Source: Opitutia bacterium
Lineage (GTDB): Bacteria > Verrucomicrobiota > Verrucomicrobiia > Opitutales > Coraliomargaritaceae
Direction of reading: 5' to 3'
Assembly: GCA_003503355.1 (NCBI GenBank)
Contig: DOCS01000171.1
Coordinates: 1 to 7,749 of the forward strand
Length of the DNA stretch: 7,749 bases
The translations under genes and the position numbers were made by a program. Position 1 is the first letter of the stretch; each line of letters starts with the position of its first letter. Positions 1-7,392 of the stretch are shown here, piece after piece. Under the pieces are notes generated by a model. It did not search any database and was not told the origin of the DNA. It saw only the letters and a list, made by a program, of their open reading frames with translations.

Positions 1-160
1 GGCATTGATCGAACTGATCGATGGCAACGACGAGGGCTACTCTAAGAGGCCAGCAAAAAAGGCTGCTAAAAAAGCTGCTGACACGGTTGTACAGGAAGAG
101 GCGCCAGCCGCTGAGGAGGCATCTACTGAAGAAGCCGCTGAAGAGCAAAAGGACGCATAA
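1..160 (+). CDS. rplQ: 50S ribosomal protein L17, C-terminal end (partial)
   Basis: Only the last 52 codons are visible; the gene begins left of the window and ends at TAA 158-160. The first visible residues, ALIELIDG, match the final beta strand of ribosomal protein L17 (E. coli has an equivalent AYIELVDR near its C-terminus). L17 is a large-subunit protein that binds 23S rRNA. Beyond this core, the protein continues with a Lys/Ala-rich stretch (visible residues about 18-26) and then a Glu/Ala-rich acidic stretch (about 31-52). The E. coli protein ends about ten residues after the core, so this tail is an extension; similar low-complexity tails occur on ribosomal proteins of Verrucomicrobia and other phyla. 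A strong terminator follows, as expected at the end of the alpha operon, where rplQ is normally last after rpoA. The identification rests on a short motif plus context, so it is good but not certain. Confidence 0.8.
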   Translation, partial: ALIELIDGNDEGYSKRPAKKAAKKAADTVVQEEAPAAEEASTEEAAEEQKDA

Positions 161-184
161 TCCGTTCCAACACACTGTAATTTC

Positions 185-215
185 AAAAGCCCGTCCGATT
201 TGGACGGGCTTTTTT
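185..215 (+). terminator. Rho-independent terminator after rplQ
   Basis: A perfect 12-bp inverted repeat is present: GCCCGTCC at 189-196 pairs with GGACGGGC at 202-209, and AAAA 185-188 pairs with the Ts at 210-213. The loop is 5 bases, and the T run extends through 210-215. The GC-rich stem plus T tract lies 24 bases after the rplQ stop and is a canonical intrinsic terminator for plus-strand transcription. The A run on its left flank could also let it work for minus-strand transcription, but no minus-strand gene ends here. Confidence 0.93.
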
Positions 216-233
216 GTTTATTGCGGTGTCGGC

Positions 234-270
234 TTGGAAAGATTTTCACTAAGCTACACTGGAATAAGAT
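234..270 (+). promoter_or_regulatory. Possible weak sigma70-type promoter for the pglE-pglF pair
   Basis: The terminator at 185-215 implies that the next genes need their own promoter somewhere in 216-308. Two poor candidates are visible: TTGGAA (234-239) with TACACT (255-260) at 15-bp spacing, and TTTTCA (243-248) with TAAGAT (265-270) at 16-bp spacing. Neither is convincing. The placement is inferred mainly from context. The rest of this 148-base gap shows nothing else recognisable. Confidence 0.2.
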
Positions 271-308
271 CGAAATGCGCCGCTCAAGTCGAAAATATAT
301 AGGCCTCC

Positions 309-1445
309 ATGTCACGTATTTACCTTTCGCCTCCTGATATTAGCTCGCTGGATCATGTGGCAGTCGACGCAGTGTTGACATCCAATTGGGTGGCGCCGGT
401 CGGACCGCACTTGGAGTCTTTTGAAAGCACACTTGCCGATCGGGTAGGGCGTGCGCATGCGGTGGCGTTAAATTCAGGCACCGCGGCGTTGCACCTAGCG
501 CTGCAGTTGCTGAGAGTTCAGCCGGGTGATAGCGTAATTTGCCCGACGCTTACTTTTACGGCTAGTGCGAACCCCATTTGCTATTGCGGAGCAGATCCAA
601 TCTTTGTAGATAGCGAGCCCAACACTTGGAATATGGACCCAGTGCTACTCGAGCTCGAGTTGGGTGAACGCGCTGCTTCGGGTGAATTGCCAAAGGCGGT
701 GATTGTCGTGCACTTGTATGGCCAATGCGCGGATATGGATCCGATTCTTGCGGTGTGTGAACGCTATGGCATACCCGTGGTGGAAGATGCGGCGGAAGCT
801 TTGGGGGCGAGCTATAAGGGACGACCCGCCGGAGGAATGGGAGCCTTTTCTTTCTTTTCATTCAATGGGAATAAAATAATCACCACCTCGGGCGGAGGCA
901 TGCTACTCGCTGATAAAGGATCTTGGATCGAGCGCGCACGTTTTCTTTCCACCCAGGCGCGTGAGCCTGTCGCTCACTATGAGCACCGTGAGGTCGGCTA
1001 CAATTACCGGATGAGCAATGTGTTGGCAGGCCTCGGTTTGAGTCAATTGGATGATCTGGGGCGGCGTATCGCTGTGCGCCGCTCGCATTATGAAGCTTAC
1101 CATGAGGCCTTAACGGATTTGCCGGGGGTCGATTTCATGCCGATCACTGATCCTGACGCGGCTAACTATTGGCTGACTTGCTTGACGGTCGCTCCGGTGG
1201 CAGGAGGGAGTTCCCGAGATTTGATCATCTCGGCTCTAAACGCAGCCGATATTGAGGCGCGGCCCTTGTGGAAACCGTTGCACCTGCAGCCTGTCTTCCA
1301 GGATTGTGCCTCAATCGGCGGGGACTGTGCGGAAGGGCTGTTTGCCAATGGCCTTTGCTTGCCCAGTGGTTCATCGATGAACGCAGAAGATCGCGCCAAG
1401 GTGATCGCGGTGGTGCGCTCGTGTTTTTCTGGGCCAACTGCATAA
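309..1445 (+). CDS. pglE: DegT/DnrJ/EryC1/StrS-family aminotransferase, PglE-like
   Basis: This is a 378-residue PLP-dependent sugar aminotransferase. PglE moves an amino group from glutamate to the C4 keto group of UDP-4-keto-6-deoxy-GlcNAc, giving UDP-4-amino-4,6-dideoxy-GlcNAc in the cytoplasm. Fold-type I features are clear: SGTAALHLAL (56-65) for phosphate binding, EDAAEALG (159-166) with Asp160 for the pyridine nitrogen, and NGNKIITTSGGGML with the Schiff-base lysine at Lys189. Several stretches recall Campylobacter jejuni PglE closely: the LSPP start, HLYG, STQARE, HYEH, GYNYR-SNVL, RPLWK and CLPSG. The length is normal for the family. ATG 309 is chosen because the conserved LSPP motif begins at residue 6; a weak AGG (301-303) precedes it. 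The gene lies 13 bases before the dehydratase that would make its substrate, so the two are probably co-transcribed. A related enzyme acting on another 4-keto sugar (EpsN- or LegC-type) cannot be excluded. Confidence 0.93.
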   Translation: MSRIYLSPPDISSLDHVAVDAVLTSNWVAPVGPHLESFESTLADRVGRAHAVALNSGTAALHLALQLLRVQPGDSVICPTLTFTASANPICYCGADPIFVDSEPNTWNMDPVLLELELGERAASGELPKAVIVVHLYGQCADMDPILAVCERYGIPVVEDAAEALGASYKGRPAGGMGAFSFFSFNGNKIITTSGGGMLLADKGSWIERARFLSTQAREPVAHYEHREVGYNYRMSNVLAGLGLSQLDDLGRRIAVRRSHYEAYHEALTDLPGVDFMPITDPDAANYWLTCLTVAPVAGGSSRDLIISALNAADIEARPLWKPLHLQPVFQDCASIGGDCAEGLFANGLCLPSGSSMNAEDRAKVIAVVRSCFSGPTA

Positions 1446-1458
1446 GCTGGATCTGTCT

Positions 1459-3327
1459 ATGGCTGTTGCATCTGTATTGCGCTATTTGAGTTATCGGACG
1501 CTGAGTCTGATTGCCTTCTACGCCCTGACCTGCGGGGTGAGTTACATCGTAGCCTTTCAGCTGCGCTTTGATTTTAATGTGCCACAGGATTTCGCATTGG
1601 ATCTGGTGGAGACAATATGGTGGGTGGTAGCGCTTAAGTTGATGTTGTTAGTGGCTGCCGGGCAGGTTGATTGTGTGCTCGCTTACTTCCGCTTGCCAGA
1701 TGCGCTGCGCTTGTTTTCAGGCCTGTTTATTGCCAGTGCAATACTTGCCTCCATGTGGTATGTGTATCACGGCAATGGGGTGCCGCCACGTGCCGTGATT
1801 TTAACCGACTTTCTATTAAGCTTTTTGATGCTGGCAGGATTTCGTGTGGCGCTGCGGGTGAAGGCGAGCCGCAGTTTGGGAGATTGGCTGAGCTGGGATG
1901 ACTTGGAGAATGTGATCATCGTTGGCGCAGGCGAGGTGGGTGCTGGTCTGTGTGCAGAGTTAAAGAGTAAGCCGCGGCTAGGGATGCGTCCGGTGGCTTT
2001 CATCGATGATGACCCGAAGAAGGTGGGGCGTTATGTACACGGAGTGCTGGTCGCCGATGCCGTAGCTGGACTGGCATCCGTGGCGAAGCGCTATGCCGTG
2101 CACAAGGCGATCATTGCCTTTCCATCAGCGTCGGTGGGGCGTGTGCGCAAAGTGTCGGAAATGGCTTATGCCGCCGATCTGACGGTGGAAACGGTGCCGG
2201 CGCTGACCGATCTAGCCAGTGGGCGCGCTCGGATGACTCAGTTGCGTCCGGTTGAGTTGGAGGATTTGCTGGGGCGCGATGCGATTGATCTGAATTCGGA
2301 TAAGATCCGTGCGATGCTGGCTGGGAAGCGTGTGTTAATTACCGGTGCGGGGGGCAGTGTTGGCAGTGAGTTGGTCGCCCAAGTACTGGACTATGGTCCC
2401 GAGTGTTTACTTTGTGTCGACCAGGCTGAAATCGCGATTTTTGAACTTCAACAACAGGTGTTGGCTGCGCGAGATGCGGCGAAAATCGCTCAGACCGTGG
2501 TGCTGGATGTCTATCACGCGGATGAAGTTGAAAAAGTGTTTCAGCGCTTTCAGCCGCAAGTGATTTTTCATGCCGCAGCGCATAAACATGTGAATCTGAT
2601 GGAGGCGCAGCCGGCAGAAGCCTTGAGGAATAATTTTTTGACGACGGTTGAGCTGGTCCGTTTGGCGAGTCGGTTTGCGGTCGAGCGTTTCATTCTAATT
2701 TCCACGGATAAGGCGATCAATCCGACCAGCGTGATGGGGGTGAGTAAACGATTGGCTGAACTATCCTTGTTGGAACAGCAACAGCACGCGGCGAATACGA
2801 CCAAGTTCATGGCCGTGCGTTTCGGTAATGTACTGGGGTCTTCCGGTAGTGTGGTTCCGATCTTCCGACGTCAGATCGCAGCGGGTGGGCCGGTCACGGT
2901 GACTGATCCGCTAGTCACGCGATTCTTTATGACGGTTGAAGAGGCGGTCGGGCTCGTGTTGCAAAGTGCAACGCAGGGCACTGGCGGTGAGATTTTTGTT
3001 CTCGATATGGGAGAGCCGATGAAGATTTTGGATGTTGCCCGCCAGATGATAGCGCTGAGCGGCTATCATGAGGGTGAAGACATTGAAATTCAATTTACCG
3101 GACTCAAACCCGGCGAGAAACTGTATGAAGAGGTTCAGCATATCAGCGAAGCATTACAGCCGACGGACCACCTGCGTATCATGCGCTTTGTGGCCGATGG
3201 CAAGCGTCCGCATTCAGTGGAGTCGATGGTCGCTGCGCTAGTGGCAGCTTCGTCGGGCAGTGATGTCGCCGAGATTAAGAAAGTAATTCAACGATTTGTT
3301 CCCGAGTACAGCCCATATTTGGATTAG
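1459..3327 (+). CDS. pglF: Membrane-bound UDP-GlcNAc 4,6-dehydratase, PglF/WbpM/CapD-like
   Basis: This is a 622-residue nucleoside-diphosphate-sugar dehydratase of the polysaccharide biosynthesis (CapD) family. It is expected to turn UDP-GlcNAc into UDP-4-keto-6-deoxy-GlcNAc at the inner membrane. Four hydrophobic segments (about 14-34, 52-67, 84-102 and 112-132) form the N-terminal anchor. A first Rossmann domain follows, with VGAGEVGAGL (155-164). The catalytic SDR domain has the NAD site TGAGGSVGSE (295-304), the Thr416-Asp417-Lys418 triplet, Met426 where classical SDRs have Tyr, and Lys430. The C-terminal motif GLKPGEKLYEE (548-558) is typical. The Met replacement is known for the large WbpM/PglF enzymes, and the Asp/Lys pair matches the catalytic residues of C. 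jejuni PglF. The length is that of the full membrane form, not the short FlaA1/PseB form. The start is ATG 1459, 13 bases after pglE, with only a weak GGA upstream. Its stop overlaps that of the converging gene. Confidence 0.94.
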   Translation: MAVASVLRYLSYRTLSLIAFYALTCGVSYIVAFQLRFDFNVPQDFALDLVETIWWVVALKLMLLVAAGQVDCVLAYFRLPDALRLFSGLFIASAILASMWYVYHGNGVPPRAVILTDFLLSFLMLAGFRVALRVKASRSLGDWLSWDDLENVIIVGAGEVGAGLCAELKSKPRLGMRPVAFIDDDPKKVGRYVHGVLVADAVAGLASVAKRYAVHKAIIAFPSASVGRVRKVSEMAYAADLTVETVPALTDLASGRARMTQLRPVELEDLLGRDAIDLNSDKIRAMLAGKRVLITGAGGSVGSELVAQVLDYGPECLLCVDQAEIAIFELQQQVLAARDAAKIAQTVVLDVYHADEVEKVFQRFQPQVIFHAAAHKHVNLMEAQPAEALRNNFLTTVELVRLASRFAVERFILISTDKAINPTSVMGVSKRLAELSLLEQQQHAANTTKFMAVRFGNVLGSSGSVVPIFRRQIAAGGPVTVTDPLVTRFFMTVEEAVGLVLQSATQGTGGEIFVLDMGEPMKILDVARQMIALSGYHEGEDIEIQFTGLKPGEKLYEEVQHISEALQPTDHLRIMRFVADGKRPHSVESMVAALVAASSGSDVAEIKKVIQRFVPEYSPYLD

Positions 3328-3875
3328 TGGGCGGTGCGGCTGTCTGTTACAAGCATGGCCTGTAGTACGCTTCGCCACAGTACGGATTCACCAGTATGAG
3401 CATGGGCATGCAGCAGGGTTTCGATTGATTCAAGTGTGGGTTCGATGATGCCCTGCGTGCGGTCTGGTTCAAGTTCGGGACGTGTTTCGCAGATCAATGC
3501 CCAAACGGCCCACGCACGCGCGCGACGCAGGCATTGGCGCTCGCCGCGCAAGCGTGTGGCTTGGTGCTGGAAACTGATGCGTGGATTGCCGGGGAAGTCA
3601 GTGCTACTATGGTTGGCGATGATCCATTTAAGCGCACCGTAGGGCAGGGGCCATTGTTTGAGAATCGGATCGTTTTCAGCAACATCGGCATACAGTGCTC
3701 GTGTGAGCGCAAGAATGGCCCGCCCGGAGTGTCCTTGTTGCCACAGATAGTGTCCGTATTTTAATGCGCTATGGTAGAAGACCGCACGCTCGGCACTTTT
3801 CAAATTTGTCAGGCAGCGGTGCGACATGTGCGCATCCGGGCTTGGTAGATGCGGGCAGTGGCGTGTGCGTTTCAT
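3324..3875 (-). CDS. Uncharacterised protein, possibly TPR-like, last gene of the opp operon
   Basis: I do not recognise a named family. From ATG 3875 the protein has 183 residues, no signal peptide and no membrane segment, so it is probably cytoplasmic. Residues about 31-62 read like a tetratricopeptide helix pair, with small residues and a Gly-His-Ser turn between two helices ending in LTRAL. A second distinctive patch is GNPRISFQHQATRL (96-109), followed by an Arg-rich, Trp-containing helix (RARAWAVWAL, 118-127). The patchy, protein-like pattern and operon position argue that it is real. GTG 3890, directly after the oppC stop (TAAGTG), gives 188 residues. I prefer ATG 3875 because a GGA lies about 10 bases upstream, but either is possible, and Met at residue 17 of my version is a third choice. 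It follows oppC by 15 bases and is probably translated from the opp transcript. Its stop (TAA, read from 3326 to 3324) overlaps the stop of the dehydratase gene. Confidence 0.75.
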   Translation of the reverse strand: MKRTRHCPHLPSPDAHMSHRCLTNLKSAERAVFYHSALKYGHYLWQQGHSGRAILALTRALYADVAENDPILKQWPLPYGALKWIIANHSSTDFPGNPRISFQHQATRLRGERQCLRRARAWAVWALICETRPELEPDRTQGIIEPTLESIETLLHAHAHTGESVLWRSVLQAMLVTDSRTAH

Positions 3876-3890
3876 CTGATTGTTTTCCAC

Positions 3891-4769
3891 TTACTGCGCT
3901 TCTTTGGGGTCGAGTGCGTCGCGTAGACCATCGCCAATGAAATTTAATGCGAATAGGGACAGTGAGAAGAAGGTGGCCGGGAAGATCAACAGCCAAGGGT
4001 AGACGTCTATTTTTTGTGCTCCTTCACTGATTAAGATCCCCCATGAGCTCATCGGCGGTTGTACGCCGAGTCCGAGGAAGCTGAGTACGGATTCGAGCAA
4101 GATGACGGCTGGGATGGTTAAGGTGGTATAAACGATCACCGGGCCGAGGAGATTGGGTAGGATATGCCGAATGAGTATGCGCGAATGGGGCACGCCGTTG
4201 ACGATGGCAGCCTCGATGTAGGTTTGCTTGCGCAGCGCTTTGGTTTGTCCGCGTACAATACGCGCCATGGTCAGCCACTCCACCGCTCCAATGGCTAGAA
4301 AGATGAGCATGATGCTGCGTCCCAGGAAAACTGTCAGTAGGATCACAATAATAGTGAAGGGCAGCGCGTACAGAGCGTCGACGAAGCGCATCATGGTGGC
4401 CTCGGATTTTCCGCCCGCGTAGCCGGCAATCGCTCCGTAGCTTACGCCGATGAGCAACGCGACGACGGTCGCAGCAAAGCCCACGCCGATGGAAATGCGC
4501 CCACCAATGAGTGTGCGGATCAAGACGTCGCGGCCGAGGTCGTCGGTACCGAACCAGTGTTGCGCTGAAGGTGGTTGAGCGCCGTAGGCGAGGTTGGTGG
4601 TGTCGTAGGAGTGGCTGATGCAGAGCGGGCCGATCAGGCAGAGCAGGGCGATCACGGCAAAAATGAGGCCGCCGATGCGGGCCATGTTGTTACGCCGCAG
4701 GCGATGCCATGCATCTTGGCCGAGGGAACGGGCGTCGTTGGCCGAGGTTTCTCGTTGCTGCTTAGTCAT
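3891..4769 (-). CDS. oppC: Oligopeptide ABC transporter permease OppC
   Basis: This 292-residue inner-membrane permease is one half of the translocation channel of the peptide importer; it pairs with OppB and docks on the OppD/OppF ATPases. The N-terminal OppC/DppC domain includes the first membrane helix (about 32-51) and the family motif FGTDDLGRD (73-81). The main permease domain follows with about five further helices. The cytoplasmic EAA loop, which contacts the ATPase, is at 186-206 (Glu186-Ala-Ala, Gly192, ending near HILPN). The C-terminus has the conserved FIGDGLRDALDP. Similarity to E. coli OppC is evident along the whole length (302 residues there). ATG 4769 lies inside the end of oppB, an 8-base overlap (ATGACTAA). 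No good Shine-Dalgarno sequence is visible, so translation is probably coupled to oppB. No ATPase gene follows. DppC or another family member is the main alternative, but the OppC-like details favour this name. Confidence 0.95.
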   Translation of the reverse strand: MTKQQRETSANDARSLGQDAWHRLRRNNMARIGGLIFAVIALLCLIGPLCISHSYDTTNLAYGAQPPSAQHWFGTDDLGRDVLIRTLIGGRISIGVGFAATVVALLIGVSYGAIAGYAGGKSEATMMRFVDALYALPFTIIVILLTVFLGRSIMLIFLAIGAVEWLTMARIVRGQTKALRKQTYIEAAIVNGVPHSRILIRHILPNLLGPVIVYTTLTIPAVILLESVLSFLGLGVQPPMSSWGILISEGAQKIDVYPWLLIFPATFFSLSLFALNFIGDGLRDALDPKEAQ

Positions 4770-5679
4770 TGCGGGTGCGTGGGTTCATCCACATCTGGAG
4801 GAGATCGACCAGCAGGTTGAAAAGTAGGATCAGCACGGCGTACAGCAGCACGGTGCCCATGACCATGGTGTAGTCGCGGTTGAAGGCGGAGTTGACAAAA
4901 AAGCGCCCGAGGCCGGGGATGAAGAAGATGGTCTCAACGACGAAGGAGCCGCTGATCAGGCCGGCGACGGCGGGGCCGATGTAGGCCACCACTGGGTACA
5001 GTGCAGTCCGCAGTGCGTGGCGCCATACAACGAGGCGCTCCGAGAGTCCTTTGGCGCGGGCTGTGCGGATATAGTCATGGCGCATCGTATCGAGCATGCC
5101 GCTGCGCGCGAGTCGCGCGATGTAGGCCGCGTAAAAGAGGCCGAGCGTAATCGCGGGCAGTACGCGGTCGCTGGCATAGGCCCAGCCGAGCGGGTTGAAC
5201 CAGCCGAGCCCTGCGCTGAACAGGAGTAGTAGGATCGGCCCGAGTACAAAGGACGGTAGGCAGATGCCAAGCATTGCAAACGTCATCAAGGCGGATTCGC
5301 TCGGGCGATTGTGGCGCAGGGCGGCAGCGATGCCGATTGGTGTGCCGATCGCGAGTGCCACCAGCAGTGCGAGGCCGCCGAGTTCGAGCGAAACCGGGAA
5401 ACTTTGTGCGATGATTTCCTGCACGTCCCAGCCCGCGTATTTGTAAGAGGGGCCCAAGTCGCCTTTGAGCAAGTTCCCCAGGAAGCGGCAGTATTGTTGG
5501 TGTAGTGGTAGGTTCAGTCCGTAGTGCGCTTCGATTTGTTCCTGCACTTCGGCTGTCACCGGTTTTTCCGTGTCGAATGGTCCGCCCGGCGCCCAGTAGA
5601 GCAACAGAAACGTCAACGTGGCAATCACCCACAGGGTGGGGATGGCTTGGAGTATACGTCTGGCGATGTGGGTGAACAT
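4762..5679 (-). CDS. oppB: Oligopeptide ABC transporter permease OppB
   Basis: This 305-residue inner-membrane permease partners OppC in peptide import. It starts with the typical short cytoplasmic stretch and first helix (about 10-30) followed by APGGPFD (30-36). A periplasmic segment follows, with the family pattern YGLNLPL and a GDLGPSYKY motif (73-81). The remaining helices lie at about 100-120, 132-155, 175-190, 228-250 and 274-294. The ATPase-contacting loop is DYIRTARAKGL (202-212), nearly identical to that of E. coli OppB, and VETIFFIPGLGRF (248-260) is another hallmark. The length matches the E. coli protein (306). The ATG is 35 bases after the oppA stop; the upstream sequence has only a distant AGG, so the ribosome site is weak. 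It overlaps oppC by 8 bases. It belongs to the oppA-oppB-oppC operon. Confidence 0.96.
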   Translation of the reverse strand: MFTHIARRILQAIPTLWVIATLTFLLLYWAPGGPFDTEKPVTAEVQEQIEAHYGLNLPLHQQYCRFLGNLLKGDLGPSYKYAGWDVQEIIAQSFPVSLELGGLALLVALAIGTPIGIAAALRHNRPSESALMTFAMLGICLPSFVLGPILLLLFSAGLGWFNPLGWAYASDRVLPAITLGLFYAAYIARLARSGMLDTMRHDYIRTARAKGLSERLVVWRHALRTALYPVVAYIGPAVAGLISGSFVVETIFFIPGLGRFFVNSAFNRDYTMVMGTVLLYAVLILLFNLLVDLLQMWMNPRTRND

Positions 5680-5714
5680 AGGGGCGAGGAGACCTGCAGC
5701 ATTAGTCGGCAGTT

Positions 5715-7340
5715 CTAGTTGGCTAAAGAGATACTTTGGTACGGGTGATAGTCGAGCACGTTGGGGTGCCAGCCTTGGACGGATTCGTTGATCAGTAGGC
5801 TGCGCACGTAGAAGTAAATCGGGATGAAAGGCATTTCATCGAGGAGAATGGCTTCGGCTTGTTGAAAGTATTCGAAGCGCGCTGCGGGGTCTGGCTCGAC
5901 GGCGGCTTGCGCAATCAGTGCGTCGTATTGCGGCTGACTCCAGCCAGAGTGGTTGTTGCCGCTGCCGCCGGTTGCCAGTTCGAGAAAGGTGTTGGCATCG
6001 TCATAGTCACCGATCCACGCGGCGCGCACAATGTCGAAGTCCTTCGCCTTGCGACTGGCGAGATATACTTTCCACTCTTGATTGTAGAGTGTGATCTCAA
6101 TGCCGAGCTCGCGCTTCCACATTTGCTGGATGGCGAGTGCGATGGAGCGGTGGGATTCGCTGGTGTTGTAGAGTAATTCAAATTTCGGGAAGCCTACGCC
6201 TTTGGGAAAGCCGGCTTCGGCGAGCAGTTGTCGCGCCTGTTGCGGATCATAGGGGAAGCGCGCGGTTGCCGAGTAGCCGCCGGTGTCGGGCGGCGTGAAG
6301 TGGTGGGCGGGCTTTTGGCCGGCGCCCAGAATGTGTTCGGTGAGCGCTTCACGGTTGATGGCGTAGGCCAGCGCTTTGCGCACTCGCGCATCGGCGAGTG
6401 GGCCGTGTTCGGTGTTGACGGCATAGTAGTAGGTGCCGAGATACGTATCGAAGCGGATGTTGTTGGCAGCGTGGGTCTGGTACCACTCGATTCGGTGGGT
6501 GGGGATGGTGCTGCTCAGGTGAATGTGTCCGGCGCGGAATGCACGCTCTTCAGCGTCACCTTCAATGGGCAGAAAGTGAATGCCGTTGAGGCGGACGTTG
6601 CGCGCGTCGCGGTAGTGCTGGTTTTTTGTGACTTCGATTCCGGCGTTGAGGCGCCAGGATTTGAGGGCGAACGGGCCGTTGCCGACGAAGTGCTGCGGTT
6701 TCGTCCAGTCGGAGATGCGGTCGGTCATGCTGCCGTGTTTGAGCACGGTGGGCGGGTGCACGGGCCACCAAGTGTAGTGAGTGAGCAGCCCTAGGAAATA
6801 AGGTGTCGGACTATTGAGCTCAATGACTAGCGTGAGCGGATCAGAGGCGCTGGCGCCGACCTTGGAGAAGTCTTTGAACTCCCCGCTGTTAAAGGCTTTG
6901 GCGCCACGCATACTGTGTAGCATATAAGCGTAGGGCGCGCCGAGTGCGGGGCTGAGAATGCGCTCGAAGGCAAACAGGAAATCGTTCGCGGTGACCTGAT
7001 CGCCATTCGACCAACGGGCGTTGGCATCGAGTTGAAAGGTATAGCGCAGGCCATCCTCGGAGAGTGTCCAACTGCTGGCGACGCCGGGTTCGATCGCGAG
7101 TGTTGCAGGGTTTCGGGTGACGAGGCCTTCCAGCAGCGAGAGGAGTACGTAGTGTTCGGTTACGCCGGTGACGATGTGTGGATCGAGTGCTTCCGGTTCG
7201 GTGCCGATGCCGATGTAGAGTTCTTGGGCTTGGTTCCCGCGCTCGACATTGCTCTGCTGCTTCACGCAACTGGTCGAGATACAGAGTGACAAGCAGAGAA
7301 ATACGCCTGCACGCATCCGCTGAGTGATTGAGGAATCCAT
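5715..7340 (-). CDS. oppA: Oligopeptide-binding protein OppA-like, probable lipoprotein
   Basis: This 541-residue extracytoplasmic solute-binding protein of family 5 (SBP_bac_5) would capture peptides and deliver them to OppBC. The N-terminus has an Arg, a hydrophobic stretch (about 11-21) and Cys25 in the context ISTSC, which fits a lipoprotein signal although Ser rather than Leu stands at -3. Family hallmarks are ARWSNGDQVTANDFLFAFER (a family-5 signature region in the first third) and PLADARVRKALAYAINREAL mid-protein, then FPYDPQQARQLLAEAGFP. The length is close to E. coli OppA (543). The reading frame is open to 7439, but ATG 7340 is chosen because a strong GAGGGA (7347-7352) lies 6 bases upstream and the signal peptide starts there; the longer version would put a non-signal stretch ahead of it. 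It leads the operon, with oppB 35 bases downstream. Its exact ligand cannot be read from the sequence. Confidence 0.95.
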   Translation of the reverse strand: MDSSITQRMRAGVFLCLSLCISTSCVKQQSNVERGNQAQELYIGIGTEPEALDPHIVTGVTEHYVLLSLLEGLVTRNPATLAIEPGVASSWTLSEDGLRYTFQLDANARWSNGDQVTANDFLFAFERILSPALGAPYAYMLHSMRGAKAFNSGEFKDFSKVGASASDPLTLVIELNSPTPYFLGLLTHYTWWPVHPPTVLKHGSMTDRISDWTKPQHFVGNGPFALKSWRLNAGIEVTKNQHYRDARNVRLNGIHFLPIEGDAEERAFRAGHIHLSSTIPTHRIEWYQTHAANNIRFDTYLGTYYYAVNTEHGPLADARVRKALAYAINREALTEHILGAGQKPAHHFTPPDTGGYSATARFPYDPQQARQLLAEAGFPKGVGFPKFELLYNTSESHRSIALAIQQMWKRELGIEITLYNQEWKVYLASRKAKDFDIVRAAWIGDYDDANTFLELATGGSGNNHSGWSQPQYDALIAQAAVEPDPAARFEYFQQAEAILLDEMPFIPIYFYVRSLLINESVQGWHPNVLDYHPYQSISLAN

Positions 7341-7392
7341 AATGGCTCCCTCGATACTTCTCCATCTCGCTGCGGGCAAGGCGAAATACCAT

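Noticed and set aside
21..315. Open frames on both strands across the rplQ end and the following gap
   Set aside because: They read through the terminator hairpin and overlap the L17 frame in other phases. They have no good start context and an implausible composition.
647..660. A 14-bp perfect palindrome, ACTCGAGCTCGAGT, within pglE
   Set aside because: It lies in mid-gene and is explained by repeated Leu-Glu codons. Nothing around it suggests a site.
3436..3764. Plus-strand open frames opposite the uncharacterised minus-strand gene
   Set aside because: They are shorter, overlap each other in different phases and have no ribosome sites. The minus-strand frame spans the whole interval and starts right after oppC.
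5075..5632. A 185-codon open frame on the minus strand, out of frame within oppB
   Set aside because: It overlaps the clear OppB frame, and its translation is dominated by Arg, Thr and Pro with no hydrophobic or domain pattern.
6228..6794. A 188-codon open frame on the plus strand, antisense to oppA
   Set aside because: It lies entirely within a well-supported gene. Its translation is rich in Val, Gly and Ala with no domain pattern, as expected for an antisense shadow in GC-rich coding DNA.
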